This document shows, in pieces, positions 10,110-17,887 of a stretch of 64,000 bases of DNA. The stretch covers positions 930,001 to 994,000 of the forward strand of contig NZ_CP098242.1 in assembly GCF_027118995.1 (NCBI RefSeq). Direction: 5' to 3'. A model generated the notes under the pieces. It saw only the letters and a program-made list of their open reading frames with translations. It was not told the DNA's origin and did not search any database. The first letter of the stretch is position 1. Each line of letters begins with the position of its first letter. The stretch comes from Oxalobacter vibrioformis. Lineage in GTDB: Bacteria > Pseudomonadota > Gammaproteobacteria > Burkholderiales > Burkholderiaceae_D. The translations under genes were made by a program, and so were the position numbers.

Positions 10110-10463
10110 TCAAAGGTGCTGATACAGGAATTTTTTCACTTCATCCCTGTTCTCCCTGCTGCCCGCACCTGTGAGAAATATCGGTTTGTGTTGCCTCAAT
10201 TTCCTGAAATCGCAAGTATTGAGCTGTGTATACTGCCTGCTCACCCATTCAACAGGGTAATCATCCAGCCGGTATTTGAAAATAAAGATGTCTGAATCCG
10301 GCAAAAGGATAAAAAATGTTCCTGGGGGAGGCGTTACCTCATCTCCCAGATAACACAGGATATGATCCAGTTTCAAAAGATTGTTGTGCAAACGATCGTT
10401 ATCATCCTGGTATGTATCCAAAACGGTTTCGACTTCATACATATTGTTGACATACAGAATCAT
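10110..10463 (-). CDS. hypothetical protein
   Basis: A 117-residue soluble protein of unknown family, lying between lysR and the DAC-like N-terminal paralogue, all on the minus strand. No signal peptide or membrane segment. The centre (GTFFILLPDSDIFIFKYR) alternates hydrophobic residues as in beta strands, and the end is helical (RENRDEVKKFLYQHL). It does not align by eye with the later part of the 411-residue DAC-like protein, so it is not simply the missing half of the paralogue next to it. Confidence 0.55.
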   Translation of the reverse strand: MILYVNNMYEVETVLDTYQDDNDRLHNNLLKLDHILCYLGDEVTPPPGTFFILLPDSDIFIFKYRLDDYPVEWVSRQYTQLNTCDFRKLRQHKPIFLTGAGSRENRDEVKKFLYQHL

Positions 10464-10570
10464 GGCATCCTCCCGGGAAGATATGTTGCGGGTTTTACAG
10501 GACCAACCAGCTCAGATACGGCTGAAAAGCCCTTCTGAACCCCATTTCCGCACTAATTGGCCGCGCTCAT

Positions 10571-10933
10571 TTACTCTGAGATCATGAATGCCATATCATC
10601 GAGCCGTGATGTATAAGGACGAGAAACACGCTTGCCATGCAACCGCCTTACCACCTGTTCCAGCAGGTTCTTTTCATTGTCCGTAAATGCGCTTTCTTTC
10701 TGCAAAAGGAAAGAAAGTCTTTCCTCTCCGGGGGCAAAAAGCCTAACGCAACGATCGGTTTCATGCACAACCGGCGAATCTTTTCGCGACATATCTGTCA
10801 GTGGACCGGCCAGGATGACTCTTTCAATCAATGGGCTGATGCACAAACTGACCGCTTCACGGAAAATGGACACATTTTCATATCTTGTCTGGTATGATTT
10901 TATGTTGTCCCCCTCTTTAATGTTTATTTCCAT
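10571..10933 (-). CDS. stand-alone paralogue of the DAC-like protein N-terminal module
   Basis: A 120-residue ORF aligning over most of its length with residues about 10-95 of the DAC-like protein at 2802-1567. Shared positions include xxFRE, IxPL, LxGPxTD, an arginine-led beta strand, and a conserved ending EKxLxExVxxLH. After the homologous part it runs on for about 20 residues and stops, with no DAC-like half following. It may be a free regulatory module or a gene fragment left by duplication. Start ATG 10933 opens MEINIKEGDNIKSY; a GTTTA-rich leader gives no strong ribosome site. Confidence 0.55.
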   Translation of the reverse strand: MEINIKEGDNIKSYQTRYENVSIFREAVSLCISPLIERVILAGPLTDMSRKDSPVVHETDRCVRLFAPGEERLSFLLQKESAFTDNEKNLLEQVVRRLHGKRVSRPYTSRLDDMAFMISE

Positions 10934-11288
10934 AACGCAACATATGCGCTGTGATTACAGATTAAGGGAGTGAATTAACGGTAACAATGACGGGAGCAGG
11001 AAGTATCATCCCATTGATGAGAGATTTGACCATTCAATGTTGAGGCGGCATCGCTCTCCATTATTACTTCATATTGCCGTCATCCCGGAAGTGGCGACTG
11101 GAAGAAAAATTCCTTACGCTTTTTCGTCACCTCCATAACGTCCAATCCGGCCTCTACCGGTATCGCAATCCGCCAATAAAAAGTACAATTTTCTTTTGCC
11201 GGAAAAAATTGCATTTTTATTACGGCCCGACCTGTTTTTCAATCCACTTTTCGTATTCGCGAAAACCCACCACAGGAAAGGAATCGTT
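10934..11288. other. intergenic region between divergent units
   Basis: 355 bases separating the minus-strand DAC-like fragment from the plus-strand hydrolase. It should contain both promoters. I see no RNA gene or clear repeat. A frame open from 11196 into the hydrolase is the upstream extension of that ORF, not a separate gene. Confidence 0.5.
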
Positions 11289-12542
11289 ATGCGACGTATT
11301 CTGAGTCTGCTTCTCTGCACACTTTTGGTTGTTCCCTTTACGCTGCCAGCCAGCGCAAAGGCTCCGGTTCCCGCGATAAAATCCCAGCCCGGCTTTGCTA
11401 CCCTGACAAAAGCCGTCGACCAGACTATCGATAAAAACATCAAGGAAGGCCGGATTGCCGGAACCGTTGTCCTGGTTTCGTATGATGGCCAACTGGTCTA
11501 CCATCGTGCTGCCGGTTTGGCCGATCCGGAAAAGAAAATGCCCATGAAAGAGGATTCCCTTTTCAGGCTGGCATCTGTCAGCAAGGCCTTTACCAGCATG
11601 GCTGCCGGCGCACTGCTGGAAAAGGGCAAACTGAAGCTGGATGATCCTGTCTCAAAATGGCTGCCGGACTTCAAACCCAAAACCGCTGACGGCAAACAGC
11701 CGGTAGTAACGGTCAGGCACCTGATGACCCATACAGCGGGGCTTGATTATGGCTTCTTCCAGCCGAAAGACGGGCCTTATCGCAAAGCGGGTGTATCTGA
11801 CGGCCTTGAGCGCTCGGATATTGCACTGGATGAAAATATCCGTCGCATTGCGTCCGCCCCTCTGCTGTTTGAACCGGGCTCCGCATGGCACTATTCACTG
11901 GCGATCGATGTGCTGGGCGGTGTAGTCGCCAAAGCAAATGGCACTTCATTCCCTCAGGCGATGGCTGATCTCGTTACCATACCGCTCGGTATGAAAGACA
12001 CGGTATTTTATGTTCAGGAAAAAGACAGGGCCAGAATGACCGCACCGTACTATCTGGACAGAGAAGGCAAACTTGCCCGCATGAATGACCGTGATGCTGA
12101 TGTTCCTATGGGAGAAGGCTCCATTCATTTTTCACCCGACCGCCCCTATGACACCAAATCATGGCCTTCCGGTGGCGCCGGCCTGACCGGGACCGCACCT
12201 GACCTGATAATCCTTCTGGAAACCATCCGCAAAGGCGGAGCACCGATCATCAGTGATGGTCTCATGAAACAGATGTGCGCCAACCAGACCGGCAAACTGA
12301 CCGTCATGCCGGGTACGGCTTACGGTCTGGGCTGGGCCGTTCTGACTGATCCGGATGCGGCAAAAAGCCCACAATCTGCCGGCACCCTCTTCTGGTCAGG
12401 TGTATATGGCCACAACTGGTTTACTGACCCGGCGAAAAAACTGTCTGTGGTCATCCTGACCACAACGACGCTTGACAGCCTCGAATCCCACGGCCTGGCC
12501 ACTGATGTGCGTGATGCCATCTATACCAGCCTGCCAAAATAA
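11289..12542 (+). CDS. exported serine hydrolase, class C beta-lactamase / EstB family
   Basis: A 417-residue protein with a Sec signal peptide (MRRILSLLLCTLLVVPFTLPASA, quoted in two parts: charged MRR then a hydrophobic core, cleavage after ASA at 23). The catalytic Ser96-x-x-Lys99 lies in LASVSKAFT; a Tyr motif (HYSLAIDVLG) and the C-terminal GVYGHNWFTDP block match the EstB/penicillin-binding esterase subgroup and not true AmpC. It is likely a periplasmic esterase or peptidase; beta-lactam hydrolysis is not implied. ATG 11289 is chosen for AGGAAAGG upstream and the signal peptide. A close paralogue follows after 42 bases. Confidence 0.88.
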   Translation: MRRILSLLLCTLLVVPFTLPASAKAPVPAIKSQPGFATLTKAVDQTIDKNIKEGRIAGTVVLVSYDGQLVYHRAAGLADPEKKMPMKEDSLFRLASVSKAFTSMAAGALLEKGKLKLDDPVSKWLPDFKPKTADGKQPVVTVRHLMTHTAGLDYGFFQPKDGPYRKAGVSDGLERSDIALDENIRRIASAPLLFEPGSAWHYSLAIDVLGGVVAKANGTSFPQAMADLVTIPLGMKDTVFYVQEKDRARMTAPYYLDREGKLARMNDRDADVPMGEGSIHFSPDRPYDTKSWPSGGAGLTGTAPDLIILLETIRKGGAPIISDGLMKQMCANQTGKLTVMPGTAYGLGWAVLTDPDAAKSPQSAGTLFWSGVYGHNWFTDPAKKLSVVILTTTTLDSLESHGLATDVRDAIYTSLPK

Positions 12543-12584
12543 TAGATAAATAACAACCAGCTGGTTTGCTGGAGAAAGGAAAAA

Positions 12585-13748
12585 ATGCAAGCAACCGCAA
12601 AATATGCACCGCTGAAAGACGCTGTGGATGAGGCAATTGAAATCTGCCTGACTGACGAACTGACACCGGGAACGGTCGTTGTGATCGCCCATGAAGGGCA
12701 GATCGTCTATCACCGTGCGGAAGGTCTGTCCAATCCCGGCAAAGGCATTCCCATGCAGGAAAATTCCCTGTTCCGACTGGCTTCCATCACCAAGGCCTTC
12801 ACGAGCCTGGCTGCTGCTGCACTTATTGAGCAGGGCAAAATGCAAATGGATGACCCGGTGACAAAATGGCTGCCTGATTTCAAGCCAAAAACCGCTGATG
12901 GCAAAACGCCTGTCATTACCATTCGCCAGCTCCTGTCGCATACTGCCGGACTGGATTATCGCTGGGCACAGCCTGAAAATGGTCCCTACGAACAGGCGGA
13001 TATTTCTGACGGACTGGATATTTCCGGCATCACCCTGGAAGAAAATATCAGGCGCCTGGGCACCGTCACGCTGAATTATGAGCCGGGTACCTCATGGCTG
13101 TATTCTCTTTCACCGGAAGTGATGGGCGCTGTGATTGCGAAAGCACATGGCTCCACGTTCCAGAAAGCGATGAAAGAACTGCTTACCGATCCACTGGGCA
13201 TGACGGATACCATGTTTAACGCCGAAGAAAAAGACCGTGGCCGGATGACAGTGCCTTATTTCATGGATAATGGCACCTTAAAACGCATGGAAGCCGACCA
13301 GCTTGTCCTTAATGAAGATGGCTGGCGTTTTCTGTTTTCGCCGGAAAGAGCATTTGATCCGAATGAATACCCGTCCGGCGGTGTTGGCCTGATCGGCACA
13401 GGTATTGATCTGCTTCGCCTGGTTGAAGCCATCAGGACCAATACCTGCCCCACGATCAGCGAAAGCCTGATGAAAGAAATGTCCACCAACCTTTTCCCGA
13501 ACGGGGTACCCGAAGACCCGAGCATGGGTTTTTGCCTGGGATGGGGGGTACTTCTGGACCCGGCACTGGCCGCGACACCACAGTCACCCGGCACCCTTTT
13601 ATGGGGTGGTGTTTATGGTCACCGCTGGTTTGCTGATCCGGCCAGAAAACTTTCTGTGGTCATTATGACAACGACTGCTGTTACCGTGCATAACGAGCCT
13701 GTCTCGACAACTATCCGTAACGCAATCTACGCCAATCTGCCCGCATAA
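12585..13748 (+). CDS. serine hydrolase, class C beta-lactamase / EstB family, leaderless paralogue
   Basis: A 387-residue paralogue of the preceding gene, nearly collinear with it: Ser67-x-x-Lys70 in LASITKAFT, the shared WLPDFKPKTADGK block, and GVYGHRWFADPARKLSVV near the end. It has no signal peptide and starts directly at the mature region after GGAGAAAGG, so it is predicted to stay in the cytoplasm. The pair looks like a tandem duplication in which one copy lost or gained the export signal. A long terminator hairpin follows the gene. Confidence 0.87.
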   Translation: MQATAKYAPLKDAVDEAIEICLTDELTPGTVVVIAHEGQIVYHRAEGLSNPGKGIPMQENSLFRLASITKAFTSLAAAALIEQGKMQMDDPVTKWLPDFKPKTADGKTPVITIRQLLSHTAGLDYRWAQPENGPYEQADISDGLDISGITLEENIRRLGTVTLNYEPGTSWLYSLSPEVMGAVIAKAHGSTFQKAMKELLTDPLGMTDTMFNAEEKDRGRMTVPYFMDNGTLKRMEADQLVLNEDGWRFLFSPERAFDPNEYPSGGVGLIGTGIDLLRLVEAIRTNTCPTISESLMKEMSTNLFPNGVPEDPSMGFCLGWGVLLDPALAATPQSPGTLLWGGVYGHRWFADPARKLSVVIMTTTAVTVHNEPVSTTIRNAIYANLPA

Positions 13749-13762
13749 AACAAAAACCACAG

Positions 13763-13849
13763 AAAAAGCCTCCCTGTTTTGAACTGCACCTCCAATTCGT
13801 CAGACTTTGTCCAACTTTTGGGGTGCAGTTCAAAACAGGGAGGCTTTTT
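13763..13849. terminator. terminator hairpin carrying an insertion-sequence end in its loop
   Basis: Arms AAAAAGCCTCCCTGTTT (13763-13779) and its exact complement (13833-13849) form a bidirectional terminator. Between them lies a 53-base segment (13780-13832) that matches the right end of the IS3-family element at 17803-17853, beginning AACTGCACC and ending GGGTGCAGTTCA. Because the insert itself begins and ends with complementary sequence, the stem extends to 28 perfect pairs with a 31-base loop. Confidence 0.85.
13780..13832. mobile_element. solo IS3-family end (remnant)
   Basis: From about 13782 the sequence is identical to the non-coding right end of the IS at 17803-17853, including the central TCAGACTTTGTCCAACTTTT. 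No transposase sequence accompanies it. It could be a deletion remnant, a one-ended event, or a mobile terminator-like unit. Confidence 0.75.
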
Positions 13850-14038
13850 CATGTATTTCGCCTTGTGGTTTACTGATATTTGTTAACAAAAAGAAAAGAG
13901 TCATATCAGAACCATAAAGAATTCGTCAAACATGCCGATGATATAGTTATCAGGAGATACAGTCTGTCAACAACATAAAAAAAGATTTTCCTCTTTCCTT
14001 ACAGACAGATGGCCCCGGGAATGAGAAAGGAGTAAAAA

Positions 14039-14575
14039 ATGCAAACCGTAAGTGCAACTACACCAACTGTCCTGCGTTCGATTACTGGCTCCGTTCCCGA
14101 AATCATGCCAACCGCAGCAGTAACCGCCGTCAAGGAACCGAAGACTTCGTCTCCGGAAAGCGCCACCGTGATGCTCTCTGAGGCCGCAAAGGATCGATAC
14201 GTGTCAGACCAGAATGAGCCGGTAAAAAATGAGAAATCAGAAAGCCCTCTCCAGCAGGCCGGGCAAGAAGCCGCAGAAAAAGCCGCCGACAGTGAAAGCA
14301 CTGGCAGTTCGGATACTGTCGCCGAAACACTGGAGCGTCTGAAAGAATTGCTGAAAGAAGCGCAACAGCGCCTTCGTGTCGCACAGCAGCAAATGGCCCA
14401 GGCCATGGCTGAAATGAAAAACGCCGGGACTGAATCGCAAAAAATGGCCGCCATGCTGAAAGTCCAGGCAGCGCAAACGCTGGTCATTTCAGCGCAGGGA
14501 GAAGTTCTGCAAATTCATGGCCAGATCAACAAGATCCTGCAGGAACAGCAAAAGCAGGCTAAGGACGGCGGTTAA
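14039..14575 (+). CDS. hypothetical coiled-coil protein
   Basis: A 178-residue protein of unknown family. Residues 1-85 are rich in Ala, Thr, Pro, Glu and Ser and look disordered. Residues about 92-175 form a long Gln/Ala/Lys/Glu-rich helix (LERLKELLKEAQQRLRVAQQ) typical of a coiled coil. No signal peptide or membrane segment. The start ATG follows GAGAAAGGAGTAAAA, a strong ribosome site, so it is probably expressed. It stands alone between a terminator and a convergent gene. Confidence 0.7.
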   Translation: MQTVSATTPTVLRSITGSVPEIMPTAAVTAVKEPKTSSPESATVMLSEAAKDRYVSDQNEPVKNEKSESPLQQAGQEAAEKAADSESTGSSDTVAETLERLKELLKEAQQRLRVAQQQMAQAMAEMKNAGTESQKMAAMLKVQAAQTLVISAQGEVLQIHGQINKILQEQQKQAKDGG

Positions 14576-14635
14576 ATCCGGCAGACAGCGGCACCCCCAT
14601 TGCCTGCTGTTTTCCTCATACAATGTACGCTGGCA

Positions 14636-14670
14636 AACAAAAAAGTCCATATGGAAACCATTCCATATGG
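14636..14670 (-). terminator. terminator of the 14714-14995 gene
   Basis: Perfect 10-bp inverted repeat CCATATGGAA / TTCCATATGG (14647-14670) with a four-base loop; read on the minus strand it is followed by ACTTTTTTG. Confidence 0.8.
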
Positions 14671-14713
14671 CCATCGGATCACAGTGACTGAGTGATTCGT
14701 TTTTCCGATCCGG

Positions 14714-14995
14714 TCAAATCACATCATAAATCCGGACATCCGACGCACTCTGCATATAAGGCTTCAGTTCCACAACGACATCCTGATTGAAGCGTTCGCT
14801 GGAAAGATAAGCCTTCGCATCGTCAACAGAATCAAAACCGTGCAGAACCTGTACATCTTCATCACGCACCAGCAGATCTTTGGAACGGGCGCCCTTTATC
14901 CCTTTAAGAAAAGGCGCCTTGTACTTGTTATAAACATCTGCAGCGGCCGGACGGTTGTCAGGGGCGATATTCAGATTGATTTCCAGGTAAGTCAT
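14714..14995 (-). CDS. small protein with dimeric alpha/beta-barrel features
   Basis: A 93-residue soluble protein. Its alternating strands and helices (MTYLEINLNIAP, VQVLHGFDSVDDAKAYL, DVVVELKPYM) resemble the ferredoxin-like dimeric alpha-beta barrel group that includes ABM and EthD-like proteins. Function unknown. It is divergent from the LysR gene at 15122 with about 126 bases between starts, the usual arrangement of an LTTR and its target, so it is a likely target of that regulator. Confidence 0.65.
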   Translation of the reverse strand: MTYLEINLNIAPDNRPAAADVYNKYKAPFLKGIKGARSKDLLVRDEDVQVLHGFDSVDDAKAYLSSERFNQDVVVELKPYMQSASDVRIYDVI

Positions 14996-15121
14996 GTCGT
15001 TCTCCCTGAAAGATTGTTCGTTTCATTTGTCAGCCGTTTGCTGATGAATTCACTATACTTAGCCGGAAAACAAAAGAGAAATTGTCTTTTTACCCACCAT
15101 TCATTCACATATACTATAAAT

Positions 15122-16027
15122 ATGAATCTGACACAGCTCCGTTATGTGATGGCAGTAGCTGAAACCGGGTCGTTCACGGCTGCGGCAGAGCGGTGCTATG
15201 TTACCCAGCCAACCCTTTCCAATGGTATTGCCCAGTTAGAAGAAGAATTTGAAGAGCGCCTCTTTACCCGGACAACGCGCAGCGTCTCTCTCACACCCTT
15301 TGGTGAGCACATCCTTCCCTATATTGAACAGGTCATGAACACACAGGCAAACCTGATTCATGAAGTCCGGCATTATGTCCGTCCGGCAAAACCGGTCATT
15401 CGTATCGGCACCTCGCCACTCGTCAACCCTGCCTGGCTGGGATCAACCATCAGTCGGTATCAGCAGAAAAATCCTGAGATGGAAATTATCCTCCACGAAC
15501 AGAATATGGCGGATCTATACAGAATGCTGGATGACGGGTTGCTGGATTTTGTTTTTGGCGTCAGGCAAAACCGCAGAAATTCGTGGCATGCCGTCTTTCT
15601 CTATGAAGAACCGCTTTTTTTCATTCCCCGTGGCAAGAAACTCCCATCCCTGACAGAAAAAAAATCGGTTCTTTTTGATGATATTGCAACAGAAACATTT
15701 GTCATGGTCCCTGACGCCTGCGGCCTGGCGCGCTCTACGCGCAACCTATTCAGGACCCACCGGCGAAAGCTGAATGAATATTCCGGTGAAGCGCTCAGCT
15801 ACCAGGTTCTAGAAGAGTGGGCCTCTCTCGGGCTGGGTGCTGCCATCCTGCCGCAATCCCGTCTTTCGTCAGGGTACAAAAAGGTCTTTCCGATTGCCTC
15901 AAAATCCGGAAAAAATATCACCATCGCATTTGAAGCCGTATGGCCCAAGCCGCATTCTCTGCCCCAGCATTTGCAAGGATTTGTCCAACATTTGCAGCAG
16001 ACCGCACATCAGGCCAAAGAGGAGTAA
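15122..16027 (+). CDS. LysR-family transcriptional regulator
   Basis: A 301-residue LTTR of the OxyR/CysB-like sequence group. The HTH lies at about 1-60 (MNLTQLRYVMAVAETGSF, then QPTLSNGIAQLEEE) and the effector domain at about 90-295. ATG 15122 is the natural start because the motif begins at residue 1; the frame is open much further upstream without support. Only one cysteine lies in the region where OxyR has its redox pair, so peroxide sensing is not supported. Divergent from 14995; the following frameshifted gene starts five bases after its stop and may be co-transcribed. Confidence 0.9.
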   Translation: MNLTQLRYVMAVAETGSFTAAAERCYVTQPTLSNGIAQLEEEFEERLFTRTTRSVSLTPFGEHILPYIEQVMNTQANLIHEVRHYVRPAKPVIRIGTSPLVNPAWLGSTISRYQQKNPEMEIILHEQNMADLYRMLDDGLLDFVFGVRQNRRNSWHAVFLYEEPLFFIPRGKKLPSLTEKKSVLFDDIATETFVMVPDACGLARSTRNLFRTHRRKLNEYSGEALSYQVLEEWASLGLGAAILPQSRLSSGYKKVFPIASKSGKNITIAFEAVWPKPHSLPQHLQGFVQHLQQTAHQAKEE

Positions 16028-16032
16028 ACCGC

Positions 16033-16411
16033 ATGGAAAAAATCAATCAGTGGCTGCAGAATATCCCTGCCCTGCTCAGCTCAAGAACATCCATATTTAT
16101 CTATCTTTTTCTATCTGGTTATTTTTCCTGTCATCTGCGCGATCATTCCCTGGTTCAAGGAAATGATGCCAAGTGATATGATCCAGTTGATCCTGTGCAA
16201 CTATACCAATGTTCTGAGTGCACTGGGGGCATCTCTTGCCGCCGGAACCGGTGTTGCAGTCCATCAAGGGGTGCGACGTATTCACCAGCAACACGATCAC
16301 CTGGAAAAAGCGATCAGCCAACTGTATGAAAAAATCGAGCAGATCTCCGACAACGATAGCAACAATAACGAAAAAAACATAAGGTCTAAAAAAACCGCCA
16401 GTACCTCATGA
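16033..16411 (+). pseudogene. small membrane protein gene split by a frameshift
   Basis: ATG 16033 follows GAGGAG in the lysR tail and opens MEKINQWLQNIPALLSS, reaching a hydrophobic run at residues 20-32. This frame then stops at 16176. The next frame continues the membrane segment (FFYLVIFPVICAIIPWFKEM) and a soluble part ending in a coiled-coil tail to 16411. Removing one T from the T5 run at 16106-16110 joins them into one protein of about 125 residues with two membrane segments. The stop codon at 16409 is supplied by the end of the insertion sequence, so the C-terminus is also altered. This may be a real mutation, slippage or a sequencing error. Confidence 0.7.
16388..16401. terminator. 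left arm of a terminator split by the IS
   Basis: AAAAAACCGCCAG here is the exact complement of CTGGCGGTTTTTT at 17858-17870. Together they formed a bidirectional terminator between two convergent units before the insertion. Confidence 0.75.
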
Positions 16412-16438
16412 ACTGACCCCGTAAAGTTGGACATTTAT

Positions 16439-17242
16439 TTAAGGGGACAAATTGGATTGAGTTCTGAATTGCACAGGACTCAATCCATTTAGTTTTAATC
16501 GGATTCTATCGTGATTATAGTAGTGGATATACTCCCTTATTTCTGATTCCAGTTGTTCGACAGAATCAAACTTTTTGATATAAAAGCATTCTGACTTCAG
16601 CGTGCCAAAGAAACTTTCCATCGCCGCATTATCCAGACAGTTTCCCTTGCGAGACATGCTCTGGGTGAGTTTATGCTGTCGCAGGGTTTTCTGATAGGGC
16701 TTCATTTGATACTGCCATCCCTGATCCGAGTGGAGTAGTGGCATATCGCCCGGTTTTAGACGGGAGATTGCTTCTGAGAGCATCTTTTGTACCATATCAA
16801 AGTGAGGACGTCTGGCGAGCTCACAGGAAATGATCTCGTTGTTATACAAATCCATAACGGGTGACAGATAAAGCTTTTCTCCAGAAACATTGAATTCAGT
16901 CACATCCGTTACCCATTTCCGGTTCGGCTGCCCTGCTGCAAATTGCCTTTGCAGCAGGTTGGGCACAACCTGCCCGACATGCCCCTTGTAAGAACGGTAT
17001 TTTTTGATGCGAATGAAGGATGCCAGGTTTAGCTGCTTCATCAGCTTTTGAACTGTCTTGTGGTTAATCATGTAGCCTTGTTGTCTCATGACACAAGTGA
17101 TCCGGCGATAGCCATAACGCCCTTTGTGCTGATGAAAGGTACTCTGGATGGCTTGCTTTTCCAAGGCATACCTGTCCGGCAGCTTCTGCTTTTGGCAGTG
17201 GTAGTAAAAGGTGCTGCGGGAAAGTGCCGCTATCCTCAGCAA
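16439..17242 (-). CDS. IS3-family transposase OrfB (DDE integrase domain)
   Basis: A 267-residue catalytic part of the transposase. An HTH_21-like region (HKGRYGYRRITCVMRQQGY) is followed by an rve/RNase H-like integrase core with Asp in VTDVTEF, Asp in LHSDQGWQY and Glu in NAAMESFFGTLK, the DDE triad. It is normally made as the OrfAB fusion: the frame runs upstream without a stop (ARETVCAKTRAQIVNELRQK) into the slippage site in orfA. Intact. Confidence 0.93.
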   Translation of the reverse strand: MLRIAALSRSTFYYHCQKQKLPDRYALEKQAIQSTFHQHKGRYGYRRITCVMRQQGYMINHKTVQKLMKQLNLASFIRIKKYRSYKGHVGQVVPNLLQRQFAAGQPNRKWVTDVTEFNVSGEKLYLSPVMDLYNNEIISCELARRPHFDMVQKMLSEAISRLKPGDMPLLHSDQGWQYQMKPYQKTLRQHKLTQSMSRKGNCLDNAAMESFFGTLKSECFYIKKFDSVEQLESEIREYIHYYNHDRIRLKLNGLSPVQFRTQSNLSP

Positions 17243-17277
17243 ATCATAAAGTGCATGTTTCTGCCTTAACTCATTAA

Positions 17278-17799
17278 CTATTTGCGCCCTGGTTTTGGCA
17301 CAGACAGTTTCCCTTGCCTGGTTAAGGCTTTGAGCTTTTTTAGGTAATCAACCTCAGCACGAAGGTATCTGACTTCGGCCAGCAGTTCTTCCTGGGTTTT
17401 TTCTTTGTCCGGCTTTAACGCGGATGGCTTTTTATGGGGCTGGGACATGGGGGATGGGCGCCCTCGTTTGGTGTTTAACAAGGCATCTGTGCCTCTTTCA
17501 CGGTAGATTTTATCCCATAAGGCGACTGTGCTAAACAAGACATTGAAATGCTTGGCAGTCGCATTTAATGAAAGATCGTGTTCATGCATGTGTTCTACAA
17601 CCTGGCGCCTGAATTGGCCATCATAACGGCGGCCTCGATGGCTCAGGCCTTCAACGCCATTTCGCTCGTAGGCACATATCCAGGTGCGAACGTTTATTCT
17701 GGGTATGCCAAATTGCTGGGCCGTCCTGATGGTACCGCCTTGTCCGGATAGATGGTAGTTAATAACTTCTAATTTGAATGCCTCGGGATATTTTGACAT
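17278..17799 (-). CDS. IS3-family transposase OrfA (DNA-binding part)
   Basis: A 173-residue protein with two helix-turn-helix units (TIRTAQQFGIPRINVRTWIC and LSLNATAKHFNVLFSTVALW) and a C-terminal leucine-zipper-like stretch, as in IS150/IS3 OrfA. It binds the element ends. In its last part, codons for Leu-Lys-Lys contain the A6G slippage sequence used to produce OrfAB. Confidence 0.92.
   Translation of the reverse strand: MSKYPEAFKLEVINYHLSGQGGTIRTAQQFGIPRINVRTWICAYERNGVEGLSHRGRRYDGQFRRQVVEHMHEHDLSLNATAKHFNVLFSTVALWDKIYRERGTDALLNTKRGRPSPMSQPHKKPSALKPDKEKTQEELLAEVRYLRAEVDYLKKLKALTRQGKLSVPKPGRK
17335..17341 (-). promoter_or_regulatory. programmed -1 frameshift site (A6G)
   Basis: On the minus strand the heptamer A AAA AAG lies in frame in orfA. 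Shifting one base back gives a frame open all the way into orfB, as known for IS3-family elements. Confidence 0.8.
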
Positions 17800-17857
17800 G
17801 AAAACTGCACCTCCAATTCGTCAGACTTTGTCCAACTTTTGGGGTGCAGTTCACATT

Positions 17858-17870
17858 CTGGCGGTTTTTT
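17858..17870. terminator. right arm of a terminator split by the IS
   Basis: CTGGCGGTTTTTT complements 16388-16401. For the minus-strand symporter operon, this arm alone cannot form the original hairpin. Confidence 0.75.
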
Positions 17871-17887
17871 ATCCCAAAGAGAAGAAA

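Larger units (their letters stand above)
16409..17853 (-). mobile_element. complete IS3-family (IS150-like) insertion sequence
   Basis: A 1445-base element. The ends are imperfect inverted repeats: TGAACTGACCCCGTAAAGTT on the left, and TGAACTGCACCCCAAAAGTT read inward from the right, both continuing GGACA. It carries overlapping orfA and orfB on the minus strand with an A6G slippage site. No longer target duplication is visible: flanks read CTCA and CATT, sharing at most CA. It sits in the loop of a terminator whose arms lie just outside. The reading frames are intact, so it may be active. Confidence 0.92.

Noticed and set aside
11289..13748. AmpC-type beta-lactam resistance genes
   Set aside because: The Tyr and C-terminal motifs fit the EstB/penicillin-binding esterase group; no AmpC KTG motif is visible.
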